From the NCBI GenBank assembly GCA_022605955.1, contig JAKCOZ010000007.1:34822991-34886990 (forward strand): a stretch of 64,000 nt of DNA, written 5' to 3'. The position numbers and the translations under genes are program-made. Source of the stretch: Rallus limicola. Its lineage: Eukaryota; Chordata; Aves; Gruiformes; Rallidae. Under the pieces are notes generated by a model that worked only from the letters and a program-made list of their open reading frames with translations, ran no database searches and was not told the DNA's origin. Below are positions 13,521 through 25,500 of the stretch, one piece after another (within the stretch, counting starts at the first letter, position 1; every line of letters begins with the position of its first letter).

Positions 13521-13996
13521 GACATCACAACACTCTCATTTGGGTTGGAAGGGACCTAAAAGATCATCTAGTTCCAACCCCTACAGGATATGGGCTCCGG
13601 CCCTCTGACCATCTTTGTAGTTCCCCTCTGGACTCACTCCAAGAGCTTCATGTCCAAGAACTTCATGTCTTCTACCCAGAGCTAGATGCAGTACTCCATG
13701 TGGGGTCTCACCAGAGCAGCGGGGCACAATCACCTCCCTCAGCCTGCTGGTGACGCTGCTTTTGATTCAGTCCAGGATGCAGTTGGTTTTCTGTGCTGCA
13801 AGTGCACATTGTTGGGCCATGCTGATCTTTTAATTAACGAACACCCCTCAGTCCTACTCCTCAGGGCTGCTCTCAATCTGCTCTCCGTCCAGCCTGTAGT
13901 TGTGCTTGGGATTGACCCCACCCATGTGCAGTTCATGCTGTTCACACAGGCCCATCCCTCAAGTCTGTCATGGTCCCTCTTTATGGTATCTATTTA
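13521..13996 (-). mobile_element. CR1 LINE, second subfamily, 3' end with internal deletion
   Basis: The plus strand opens with TTGGGTTGGAAGGGACCTAA and GATCATCTAGTTCCAACCC, the antisense tail of the CR1 group that uses GGGACC rather than AAGACC. It then jumps to CCCCTCTGGACTCACTCCAA and to the more upstream CAGTACTCCATGTGGGGTCT block. The usual CTGGGCAGCCTGTTCC block is missing, so about 200-300 bp has been deleted inside the copy. The far end (CAGCCTGTAGTTGTGCTTGG to about 13996) is C-terminal coding sequence in antisense, now broken. Confidence 0.88.
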
Positions 13997-14289
13997 ACCA
14001 TTTTCTGTCCAGGATTCAATTATATCAAAAGACATATAAGTATGTACTGTCACAGCTAGAGAAAATCCATGAATCCATGAGAAATGCTGAATTCTTGGAT
14101 ATGAAACATAGGAAGGAAAATCAGCATAAAAGCTTGGTATTTTGGGACCTGCCTGGGAATACAGCATTGCTATCTGAGACCTCATTCAGTTTTATTATAT
14201 CCTGCCATACTACTCAAGGATGGCAAAACACATAGGATCTGGCTGACTGCCCAGAAATGTGTAAGAACTGACAAGAGATTTAAAAAATG

Positions 14290-14323
<34 letters not shown>

Positions 14324-15599
14324 AAACCCCACTCCAATAAACAAAACAACCAAAAATGCACTAGAATCATTCATCTTAATCATGCACTGTGGTCGTCATT
14401 GTTGACAAATCACCTACTCTTTTTAGTGGTCTCCTTTTACATGAAAATCTAGGTGATATCCCTTTCTTGAAAGATACAAACTGGCTTCAGTAAAAGGTTT
14501 GGGATGTTCATCTTCAATATCCTTTTTTCCATTTAAGGTATACTCACTGCAGTATTGACTTGACAGTCCCTACAGATCCACAGTGCCCATTAACAAACTT
14601 GTCTTTCCTGCAGACTCTCTTTGCAGCAACAGTCATAGATATGGTTCTTTTGGTGTTTACATCATAACACAGATGGCTGTACATATGCTGCTAAATATGT
14701 CCACTCTTGGGAATAATTCCTGGCTGGTAGGTCAAGTACTACTATGTATTTTGTTTCAGAGTGATTTTGCTGATTGACTCTAAAGAAGTCTAACACCAGT
14801 TACAAAGTGTTGGTGCTCAACAAAATCCCTCACACAGTAGACCCTATTGCCAGTGGAGAACTTGCATAGCAACTTCACTTTATCACCTGAGGTCAAGTGT
14901 TTCTTTTCCTGACTGTCTTGGTTGTCAATGAGAACAAATGGAATTGGGGAGACAAAGAAAACATCTATGGCACTGACTTGCAGCTTGGACAAAGTGATTA
15001 TCCCAGGCCTTGCCATAACATCAAAAACAAATTTGAACCAAAAGTCTAATGCAAAGAGAAAGTCCCATAAAACATGGTCTTATGCCAGATATGTTGCAAG
15101 GTTAAAGGCTAAAGTTCAAAAAATCTCAACTAAAGTCCTTTTTTGAAGAGAAATCTTGAGTATGGACTTCCAAATTTGTATTTTAACAATGTTAACATCC
15201 CAGTACAGGGACTGTTAGGTAAAATGAGCAGAGATTAAGAAAACAGTATTACAGATGGACACAAGTAGATAGAAACAGGCAGAACAGTCACATTCTGGTT
15301 CAGTGCTCAAACCTCATGGCATGGGGATTTTCATTCTACGATCTGCAACTAGTAGCTCTACAGACAGCTTTAACATGTCATTGAACCATAACCAAAGTGT
15401 GCAGCATCTCCCTTAGGAGTTTTAGACCACTGGCTAATCAACCTAATTTTTAAAAAATATGTGCCAAATTTCCAATTTCAATTTGTGCAGCTGAAGCTTG
15501 TAGTCATTAATTCTTGTTATGCTTTTCACCACTAGATGAGAGAGCTCTATTTTCTCCTCATTAACGCAAACATTTTGTAATCAATTCATAACTCAGCCA
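13997..15599. other. Unique non-coding DNA around a CA microsatellite
   Basis: Apart from the CA repeat at 14290-14322 nothing is recognised. The minus-strand frame with alternating C and V residues is the translation of that repeat. Confidence 0.5.
14290..14322 (+). repeat. (CA)n microsatellite
   Basis: About 16 CA units with a single G interruption near the right end. It is likely to be length-variable between individuals. Confidence 0.97.
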
Positions 15600-16030
15600 T
15601 CTTTTGATAAGCAGAACAGATTCAGTTCTTCAGGTGTCCCACAGGAAGACATGTACTCCAGCCCTCTAATTATTTTTGTAACAATTTTTTGTGTCTGTTC
15701 CAGTTTTCCCCGGTCTAGCAATCACATCTGAATACAGCTTTCCTCTTTTGTTTTTCCCTGTGATGCATACAGAAATAACAAATGAATAAATAAATAAAGG
15801 GTCTTTCTAATCCTCCCCCATCATTAGCTGGTTCAAAATCCAACTAATGTATTTTATATGGCCTCCAATTTGGAGTTCTTGTTGAGTGACTTCTGCATCC
15901 TAACGCCAAAATCCTTGTCAGAATCAGTGACTTTTCATGATATAATTCTACCTTCCTATGCTCTGGCTTTCATTCCTCTTCCTAGGTTGGCATTTGGGTG
16001 TAGTGAGATTTCTTTTGTCTGTTTGGAATG
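15600..16030 (-). mobile_element. Ancient CR1-like LINE relic
   Basis: The order of blocks on the plus strand follows the antisense of old CR1 types: TTCAGTTCTTCAGGTGTCCC, then CCAGCCCTCTAATTATTTTT with TGTCTGTTCCAGTTTTCC, and further on CGCCAAAATCCTTGTCAG and AGGTTGGCATTTGGGTGTAG. Divergence is high, there are several indels, and a short AAAT-rich insertion lies around 15780-15798. No frame survives. The call is by remembered block order and needs an alignment to confirm. Confidence 0.5.
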
Positions 16031-18116
16031 CTGCAGATAAGCTAGGGCTATAGATTGTTCCATGTGACAGCCTCAGCCATGCTGTTATACATCATTCAGG
16101 CAACCTTTAGGGTACCTGCAAAATATACTGTCATTTTAAAAGAGAAAGTTAACAACAGTACGAGGAATTATGCAAGAGTGAGTGGGAAGGAGAAGGAAAT
16201 ACATCTTTTCCTCTTTCTGCTTCATTAGAGTGTATATATGTCTGTGCATGTCTGAGAGCTGTGAAAGACTAAAGAATAGCAGTCACCTCAGGTTTCTTCA
16301 TAATTGTCCCCATATTTACACCCCCCACCCTTCAGGAAACATTCTTCTCTCTCTTTCCCACCCTCCAGACTTATACCCTGTCTTGCAAAAGTCCAATCAT
16401 TAGCAAGGAAATAAGGCACTGTGTTGGTCACAGTCAATAAATCAGTGTCATTCACAGAAAAAGGAAAAAAAAAATCTGTGTATGAAACTAGATTTTAAAA
16501 TGTAGAACAGGAATGGAAAATCTTTGACAAATTCAGGTCTTGTAACAATGGAAGCAGGTATTCATTAAAAAGGTTATAAGACATCTCTGGGATGCATGTT
16601 TAAGAGAATATTTGAAGTAAAATAATGGCTTTCTTTGATCTTATGCAAATTCCAAAACCAAATAAATAAGTTAAAAACAAAAGTAATTTATTTCATTTTC
16701 ATGTTCTTAATTTCCAGGGAAAAATCCTGGAGTTTGATGATTTCTTCTCATGCTGTCACAAATATATTCTAATGGCATTTTAGATTTTACTGCAGTGCAG
16801 CATGAGTTCTCCTGCCTACGTGTGTTCAGCAACAAATACAAAACAGGCCCAACCTGGAGCAAAACCAGTCTCCCGACAGCATTTGACTCTTGTATTTACA
16901 GCAGAATTTCATTCAAAGCAAGGAAGCAAGCTCACAAGGCTGAGTCTAACTTTCTCACATCACTTGGAGAGCATAATGCTCTAGTGCCCCCATTTTAAGG
17001 AAAACAAATTTGAAAGATTTTTTAGAACAGATCAATCCACATATTTAAATGGTTCAATTGAATAATGGAATAGTTAGGTCAGTTCAGCTGCAAACAAGTA
17101 TGCGACAGGCTTTACAGACGGGGGTAGGCTCACACAAAAGCATTCACAAATACAAATTGTTTTCTATGTAGACCAAACTTTGCTTACATAGATTTATAGT
17201 AGATCTGAAATGTTTCTCTAGGGCTGTTTTTGCTTTCAAGAGAGAGGAAAGAGAGAAATTAAATCCCTTTAGCAATCCTGTTTCCTCTCTGCATGCACCT
17301 CCAAATCTTTTATTTGCTTTATGCCAGTAGTTACTTGTATCAGTGACATTAACTCCAGCTGGTCACAGAGTACCAAGAGCAAAGTAGTTCTGCCTGTATG
17401 ATCTCCTGTCCTTGCCAGTCTGAAGTGGACAGTACAAGGCTAATAATTAACCTTGGCCATGTAATACCTGTAGGCCAGTCTGGCTGCAGCAATACTGCCA
17501 TGATGACACGGAAGTTACTGACAGCAGGAAGACCTGACAGCAAAAAAGGGCTGTGGGCTTAACAGTCTGGGTTTGTTTTCCAACTGCACTAGATGGCATA
17601 ATAAATAAAAACCAAAAATCCACCACGTCTTTCCTGCAAACCTTGGCTGTTTCATCTACCTTTAGATGAAAAAACCAGCATGATCAGTAATTACTCACTA
17701 GAGAATTTGTTCCATCGTTTGAACATCTTTGAGTTTTGCCAGGTTTTCATCCATGTTCCATGTAGGAAAACTGATATCTCTTAGATTCATTCCACAAAAG
17801 CTATAGGATGCCTTTAAAGGTGTAGCAAAACGGACAGGTATAATACTGGTCCAAAAGTAGCTTACAAGACATGTTCTGTGTGGACTAGAATCACCAGAGA
17901 AGTTGCACAGAATTTCATAAGCTGGATAACAATCTCCTTGAAAACATTTCTAGTTAGGTTTCATGGTGTCTGTTAGGATTCTCTCTGACTTCCCCCAAAG
18001 TTTTCTACTTGCAATAAATGTTTCATTGTTAATATACAGTAGAAGTTGGATTTTGTTTGCATCTAGAAGACAGAGAAATGATTCAAAAAGACCATAAAGA
18101 ATGCTAATTCCTATTT

Positions 18117-18626
18117 CTAATTCCTATTTCCTGTTGTATTTGTTTTGCTTGTGAAATAGCTTAAGGTACTGGCTTGCAGTATTGAAGTAGGTGGATATGA
18201 GAAATGTTTGTTTTCAGGTTCAGAGCTTGAAACAGGTCTACAAATTAGTGTTGCATTAAATCCTTGATTTTCCTCCACACTTCCTGTGTGACCTTGGGAA
18301 GCTGCTGTAGGATGCAGGAGGTGAATGACTTGACTTGCATCAGTATCAGAGAGACTGATCTCCATCTTCCTGAAGACCACACCACAGAGGAACTCAACTG
18401 AGGTCTTGACCTCTGCAGAGCTTATTGGGTGAATGGTCATGATCTTGTCAAGGACCCATAAAGAAAAATAGTCTGTAGCTAAGGAAAAGTGTTCATTTCC
18501 CAGACTGATAGAATGAAATGAAGAATATCTACTTGTTTCTATTAGGAAATATTGCTCACTTTCTGTGTGAATGAAACACAAGATACTTTTTGGTACTGAA
18601 TAAGTCAGATCATGTTCAAGGCACAA
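18117..18626 (-). other. Unassigned 169-codon open frame
   Basis: The frame begins with an ATG on the minus strand at 18626 and ends at 18117. I recognise no domain: there is no signal peptide, no clear membrane segment, no cysteine or zinc pattern and no repeat. Residue composition (rich in S, T, L, H) is what AT-rich random DNA could give. By a rough estimate (one stop per about 17 codons over the whole window) a frame this long has an appreciable chance of arising at random. No polyadenylation signal or convincing splice border defines it as an exon. It could be a decayed pseudogene, part of a non-coding RNA, or chance. I infer no function. Confidence 0.15.
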
Positions 18627-20659
18627 GCTTGATGTCCAGAAAGGTCAGGTCATCACCTTCCAGCAAATAACAACACTGCAATATAAATAGCCATAGATAC
18701 ATTTGTATACCTACAGCTGTCAGGTGCTGTAAGGTGCTTGAAACCCTCAAAAGTGGTTAGCCAGATGATTTACCATGAGTATTACTTGCTACAGTATGAC
18801 TAATGCTCTCACATCTGGACTTTCATACCACGTTCGATGATACTCATATTGTTAGTGGCTGCTCAGAAATCTTTCACTGATTCCAGTTTGCTCATCTTTT
18901 CTAAGTACCGTGTTATAGTGTTTGAGTATGATGTCAGCAGTAAATTGGAAAGCTGATTCAAGAACATCTTGGTTTTTTTTGTTTTTTTTTTACTAGTGCC
19001 ATAATGATTGTACCAATATAAGCATTCTTCAAATTCTTGTTCTGTTGTCCTTGTCTTATGAGTTTTGACTGTATCAACAAATTAATTAAAAATAATAATA
19101 CCAGATGTAGAGACGTATCGGTGTCTGGAAGTGTGTAAGAGCTTGTGGATAGCCTCTGACATTTAAAAAAGCGATTGGTTTATGTTCATGAGAGAACATG
19201 TTCTGCTGCATGACCGAGGATATCCTGCCCTTTCTGTTCATCATCCAGAAAGTCTGTTTAAGTTTAATTCACCCATACTGACATTCTGGTAAGGTTTGAA
19301 GGGAATAATATTGGGACATTTTGTCATCATCCATTTTTCCCCATAAACTTTGTAGAATTTGTTCCAGATAAAAGAGGGCCTGCAGCAAGTACTGATTCCA
19401 AGGGAGTCTGAAAGATGGATTAACAGTCAGGTGAAAAAAAGCTCAGCAGAATTTGTCTAGCTGTCTCTTCTGAAATGCTTATGCGCTTAACTTTTTTCTG
19501 CCTACTGTTTACCTTCATGGTTACTCTTCTCATTCAGTAGAAAGAAAGAATCAGAGAAAAGAATTCCGTTAAGAACAGAGCAGGGACATGTGTCACATTC
19601 TCTAATTTTTGAGTGTCATTGCCAACATAAAGATATTTATTATAGAATAGCAATTGTTTTTCTGCAAGGTTTAAAGGGGAAAAAATGCTGTAAAAAGCAC
19701 AGGCAGAATCTTAATATTTTGATTAGATTCTTTTCTTTCCATATGAATGAATCAAAACACAAGCAAGAGGTAGGGAGGCTGGCAAGCCCCTTTAGCGACA
19801 ACAGTAGCAGCTGCCTCACAAAACTGCAGCCAAGTCAATGGAGCAAAACTTTCTCTAATGGAGTGCATTTGTGAAAGGAAAGTTTCTCCAGAGCTGAACA
19901 GAGAAGGATGAAAGGCTTGAAATTAACTTGAGTAAGCTGTAAAAACAGAGCGCCAAGCTTTAAAACATTTATGCATCAAAGGAAAAAACATAATCTGGGG
20001 AATCCTCTCAAGTGGTGTGAAATCTCACTGCTACTCTCCCACAGACCCTCATCAGTAGAGGACTGATGGACCCTCATCAGATTGAGTAGATCCCTCACCT
20101 GCTGGTCACAGCCTGAGCTGTCGACCCAGACCAGTGAGTCCCACCCAAGGAAAACACAGGCAAATATGTCACAGATGCTTTGCATAAAACAGCCCACAAG
20201 ATTTAATGTGTTCACTCATGCAGCCTACAAGCCATACAACCACTACACATCCCTGCAAAGCAAATGTAAGATCTGGAAGAAAAAAGGGTCCTAGAGCCTT
20301 CCAAATGTTAAAGGGTGAAGGAAAGACCTGACAGAGGACACAACTGAATTTACACAGGTGTGATTCTACCGAAAATAGTATTTTCCCCATTTTTCCATGT
20401 CACTACATGACTTAATGTCTTTTACCTCCTACTGTCATCTCCCTCTTTCAGACCATAAAAGCATAAGAACAGACCCATTAGTTATGATTCTCACAGCCTG
20501 AAACTATTTTCAGCTGAGGGGATTTCCTGAAGCTGGCATGGTTTTCCATTAAGAAATGCCTTATAAATCTCTCTTCTTCAGTCTCTCATCTTTGGCAAAG
20601 AGTTCTCCAAAGCTATTAGCTGTAACTTAAAGAATTTTCCATTGTTTATTTTGAACCTT

Positions 20660-20689
20660 TTAATTTTATTTGAAATTAAATAAAATTAA
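20660..20689. repeat. AT-rich perfect hairpin, 12-bp arms
   Basis: TTAATTTTATTT, a 6-base loop, then the exact reverse complement. It is pure A/T, so it may be no more than a low-complexity coincidence. Confidence 0.85.
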
Positions 20690-21127
20690 TTTCACCCCTC
20701 TCCACATTTGCTGACCTATTCAAAAAGCTCTTAGCAACACCTAAGTTCCACTACTCTCATTTTCTAATACAAGATTCTACAGGGCTTGTTTGCTGGTTTA
20801 CTTAAACCAATTTTTTTTTTTTTTTAGTGGAATCTCATATCATTTTACATCCAGTCAGTTCAACTTAGAAAGTTAGCTGAGCTTCAAAGTAGCTAGGTAT
20901 GAAAAAGCTATGCAACAGAGCATTAGATGACCACTTCCATTCCTTTTTCTATCCACAGGCACAAAAGGACATAGAAATGCAGTACTCTCAAAGGCACAAG
21001 CATGCTGCTTTGCATTAATTGCCTCCACTCTTTTGTTTCAGTCACTAGCTGCACATCAGAGGACGCACAGGGCTCACTCCATTCTTCTCACCTTGGAGCT
21101 ATACTGCATTTGTGAGTCCTCACAGAT

Positions 21128-21163
21128 AGATGAAATAAAAAAAACAGATGAAATAAAAAAAAC
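21128..21163 (+). repeat. 18-bp perfect tandem duplication
   Basis: The unit AGATGAAATAAAAAAAAC occurs twice back to back without mismatch. Likely a replication-slippage duplication. Confidence 0.95.
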
Positions 21164-22066
21164 CCTCTTGGACCAGAGATGAAGGAGAGACCTATGAGAA
21201 GCTGAGCTTGTCAACCTTGTCTTGGCTGTAATTAATGCTGTCAGAGGTGGGGTGAGAAGCAGGTGGTAACTGTTGGTCAGAGCTCACTCTCAACAGACAT
21301 GGGTGCAGATGCAACAGCAGAAGCTTTCAGGCTGGTCGTACTGGCAAAAACATGTGGTGCTGGAATAACACAGTCCTTTACATGTGTACTGGAAGTGGAG
21401 TCGCAAATAGCCTTTCCCAAGACTACCTCTCTCTCCAGAGTGTGCTGCCCTTGTCATCTCTCTACTTAGTCTGAAGCCATACTCTAATTTTGTTCTGAAA
21501 GGGGGGTGTGGGGTGTGTCTTATTGAGAAAGATTCACAGTTTTGTCACTATTTTAGACAACAAAAATATTTAGTTAATAGGCTGAACTACTGTGAAGTGA
21601 TGTGATGGAAAAATGCTTACGGAATTCCTGCATAAAAATTTCTGTCACAGCTGGAAAGAAAGAAGCAGTGCACTGTGACAGTTCTTAAAACTTCCTAGTT
21701 ACCTGCTCTGATCCAGAGCAGGTTGAAGAAAGATCATTTTATCTAAGTCACTTGATCCTCAAACCCAAGCAATAAGACCTGTCTGGATTGGAGAAAAGGG
21801 TGAGATATTCACCCTCTATATCCAAAACACCCTAAAGCCATAAAACATTCCTTAATTTAGCCTGGCTATTTCACAGAGTGAACACAGGAATGGTTGTTAA
21901 GGAATCTTAAAAATAAAAAATGTTAAAATGAAAGCAGCAGAACTCAGGCCTTGATCATGCATCTGTATGTAGGACTTCATAGCAAAACCCCAGGTCTATT
22001 CCTCTCAACAGAAGCTGATTAGTCATTCTATCAACAGTACTGATTTTTCTCATTATATCCACAAGG

Positions 22067-22530
22067 TACTCTGGTTTCAGCTGATATAGAGTTAATGTCT
22101 AATTAAGTAATTCTTATTACAGAGTTAATAATTCCTTTTCAGCTTCTCATGCCCTGCACAGTGCACAGGAAGCAGGGAGAGCACAGCCAGGACAACTGAT
22201 CCAGACTGGGAATTCCTTGTCACAGAACTGAGGAAGCTAGCTTGGAGGTGGGATTGCTGCTCAGAAACAAACTGGGCATAGGGGTTGGGTTTTATCCTTC
22301 TGCATGTGGTGAACAATAATTGTGCAACACTGGTAGTATTGTTATTCTCATTCACATTCTTATTCTCTTCCTTTGTTATCCCACTCAACCCATAATGCCG
22401 TTATCTCAACCCATAAATGGTGTGTTTGGGGTTTTTTCCATTCTCCTCCTCATTCCATTGGGGGCACGAAAAGGGGGTGATTGGGAGGTCTTTGTGGTGC
22501 TCAGTTACCAGCTGGAATTAAATCACAACA
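22067..22530 (+). mobile_element. Solo LTR, avian ERV family A
   Basis: This is a long terminal repeat of an endogenous retrovirus common in bird genomes. It starts with CTCTGGTTTCAGCTGATATA (family form: CTGGTTTCAGCTGGGATA) and ends with CAGCTGGAATTAAATCACAA just before ACA. Inside, TTATCTCAACCCATAAATGG and the G-rich CATTGGGGGCACGAAAAGGG follow the family's 3' half. The length of about 464 bp fits a solo LTR with no internal region. The flanking five bases are CAAGG on the left and CAGGG on the right, a plausible 5-bp target duplication with one change, which suits an ERVL-like or similar element. The family assignment is from memory, not from a search. Confidence 0.82.
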
Positions 22531-25500
22531 CAGGGAAAGGTGTTCTTTTGGGAATCCTCTAAAAACCCTGTAACATCTCAAGGTTAGAAGTGGGTGACCA
22601 CTAGAGAAAACTCACTGATTAGATAGTTACACGCTGAGAAACATTTCTGTATGACGAACTGTAATTATATAACTGATTACTCAGATGTCAGCCACAACCA
22701 GGGGACATTGAAGGGATAAGATTGCCATCATGCCAGGCACTCTGCTGGCAGCGGTGTGCTCCATGCCAAAGCAAATGATAAATCAAAAGGGGAAATAAAG
22801 ACATCCCAATGTGACATGGCTTCCTCACAGTCACAGAAAAAAAAGTGCTGGCAGCACTGGACTCCTAATCCTTCCTAATGCTTTCTCCACTTTGAATGAA
22901 TAGACTCTGCATTTGCTTTCAATTCTTGCCTACCAGCTTTATTATTAATTTAGCAAAATTTATGTATTATTGATATTTATGTTAATAATTGATAATTATT
23001 AATTTATTAATTGTATTTTATCACTGAAAAATTGCAGTAGGTCAACATTCAATTTGATCACATGGCAAACATTTGTGAATAGAATAGTAAACCTGAAGAA
23101 CTGAATATTAGGAAGAAACTATTAAAAAGATATTTAGCATGGAATCATAAACGGCATGAATTGTTTATTTGTTATAGAATTCTCTCACATAGCAATTCCT
23201 TTGATTAATATTTTATTTTTGTTGGGTCCAGAAAGCAATCCCAGTGCTTTTCATCTAGTAATCCAACACGGCTCAAAGATCTGCTACTGCACTGTGCTGC
23301 TCATGAACAATTAACTAATTGGTTATTTTGCAATATTGCACATAATCTTTTGAGGGGAAAAAAAAACCCTAAAACCAACAAACCAGGAACAAAAAGAGCT
23401 GTTTCTTAGTTTCCTCATTATAAATTATTCTACTGGTTGTGTTTTAAAGGCTCTGAAACAAAAGCTGTACCAGTAATTGCATTTTCCCTTCTGCATTTTC
23501 TTTTTCTCCAGTTATGTGCAGCCTTCAACTCCACTCCTTAAATTCTTGAGTCGTGACACTATTACCCCTGTACCAGTCCAGGCACTGACAGTGGTTCTGT
23601 GTGAATTTAGTGCTCCCTATGAGGCTTTTGCCTGACAGCCTGAAAAAACAAACTTCTCTTTAGGGATAAGGCTAAGTGCAGCATTGAAGCGATGCTACAA
23701 GGTCCTCAAATAGTCCAGCAAGAGATAAAACAGATACATCTTTCAATTTCAGTGTCTTTTCCTAACTATCTTTGATGACAGTTCAAGGGAGAACAATACT
23801 TGATGTGAGAGTGTTTTGTGTTATGGGCACTGGGAGATAAGTCTACATTGCCAGTTATTTCAGTCTAAACTGGCTATTATTCTCCATCAGTATTGGTTGA
23901 ATTGGATCCATGGACCTCATTTTTTGTTCTTGCCCTGGTGGTAAACGTTGTTGGTAAAGTAGATGAGGTGGGATACTCTGTGGATTGCTTTTGAGAGATG
24001 TATCAATTTAACCCATTTCAGCAAATTATTTAAGCTTCAAAAATGTTGTGTATGCTCATGTGTTTAGAAGATGGCAGAACTGAAGCACATGTTCCGGTAA
24101 CAATGACCTCATTTATTCCCTGCTGAAGACCACCTTTTAAATAAGATAAAATGTTCAATTCAACATTAAGGCATATGCAGATACCTTCTCCACTTCTGTC
24201 TTCCTCCCCAGTGACTTAATTTATTTTTTAAACTAGAATAAACTGAAAATCACAGAAAGCTGTCTATACAATGAACAGGAAGTGAACAAAGCCAGGATAA
24301 TTTTCAAGGAAGCCTCAAGCAACCTGTGGTTGTGATGGGATATCTGAGCAACAGAAAGGACTTGGCTAGATGAGGCTTCGATTTTCAAAGTTGGGATCCC
24401 ATGACATTCCTATGCCTATCAACCACATGTCTTTTCTCTTAAATCTTGCCATGTATTCCTTTTTACTCTCTGACACCTTTCCCCGAAACAAAACCCCATG
24501 ATTGATTTTGTATAACCACCTCAAGAGCGATCAATAGCTCCTGAAGTTTAATGTAGCACTTTGTTAAGCTTGCAAATGGAATACTGATTATGTGTGGTGG
24601 AAGTTCTGGGTTCAGGGTTGGTTTGCCCCTTTCAGATATAGGTGGAGAAGGTTCCCCTCCCATGCTAATGTGTTGTGTTTCAACAGGAGTCAATAGCTTT
24701 AGGTCTGATCTTGATTAGTATTTAAAGGGGTATTGTTGGGAAATGTTAGCTGAGGCCTTTTAACCCTACAGACAAGTGAGGAAACTAAAACATGCATTTG
24801 CTGGACAGATTCCATTAGAAATGCACTAATATCTGTAAAAGCACATCATTCCTGGGTTCGGTAGGTCTTCAAAATGCTTTCCTTAATACAGCCTAATTTT
24901 TATTTAATTCCACAAAAGAATTACCTTGTTGCCGCTGTCCACCCCAAACAGATCCCAGTTGATCAGCAGGCTGCACAAGAGAGACTGTGGTATCATTGCC
25001 TCTCCTGCTCTTCTGAAGCCTTGCCCAATAGTCAGCTCACTGCAAAGCACAGTCTGCCCTCTGCAAGATGCTGCAGGGCCACCTGTGGTGATGGCAATCG
25101 GGATGTTGTGGAAGATGTGTGTTGACAGGTAGGTGGGGAGAGGTGCTAGTAAGCCTAAAGTTGGCACAGAGGTTGAAGCAGAGGCAGCATCAGAAAAGTA
25201 GAAGTGGCAGATCTTAAGCAAGCTTGCCCATGATTTATACTGAAGGTGTGTCTCATTGTGAAGCATCCAGCTCCTCTTTTTTGTGCATGCCATGATCCTT
25301 CCTTGCATGCTTTGTTTAACAATGAAGTCACTGACATTTTGTTATCCTCATGATGCTTCCAAAGATTGAATGGAGATTGTTTTCTTCTCCCCAAATGCTG
25401 GCAGTCCTTGTTTTGGTATAAACCATTCTGGGTTTATATTGATTTTATAAATCCACTTCTGGAGGAAAGGAATCAGTTTCAGAGGATAAAAGGAATCAGA

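Larger units (their letters stand above)
16031..22066. other. Unique non-coding DNA with one long unassigned frame
   Basis: No known transposon or gene recognised over 6 kb. It contains the longest open frame of the window outside repeats (18117-18626, minus, listed separately), a small AT hairpin (20660-20689) and an 18-bp tandem duplication (21128-21163). Confidence 0.5.

Noticed and set aside
14182..14370. Frame with alternating C and V residues
   Set aside because: Translation of the CA repeat.
20039..20090. ACCCTCATCAG repeated within 30 bp
   Set aside because: Too short and isolated to be more than a chance or slippage duplication.
22930..23030. AT-rich palindromic patch as a replication origin
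   Set aside because: Only low-complexity TTAAT units; such patches are common in this composition.
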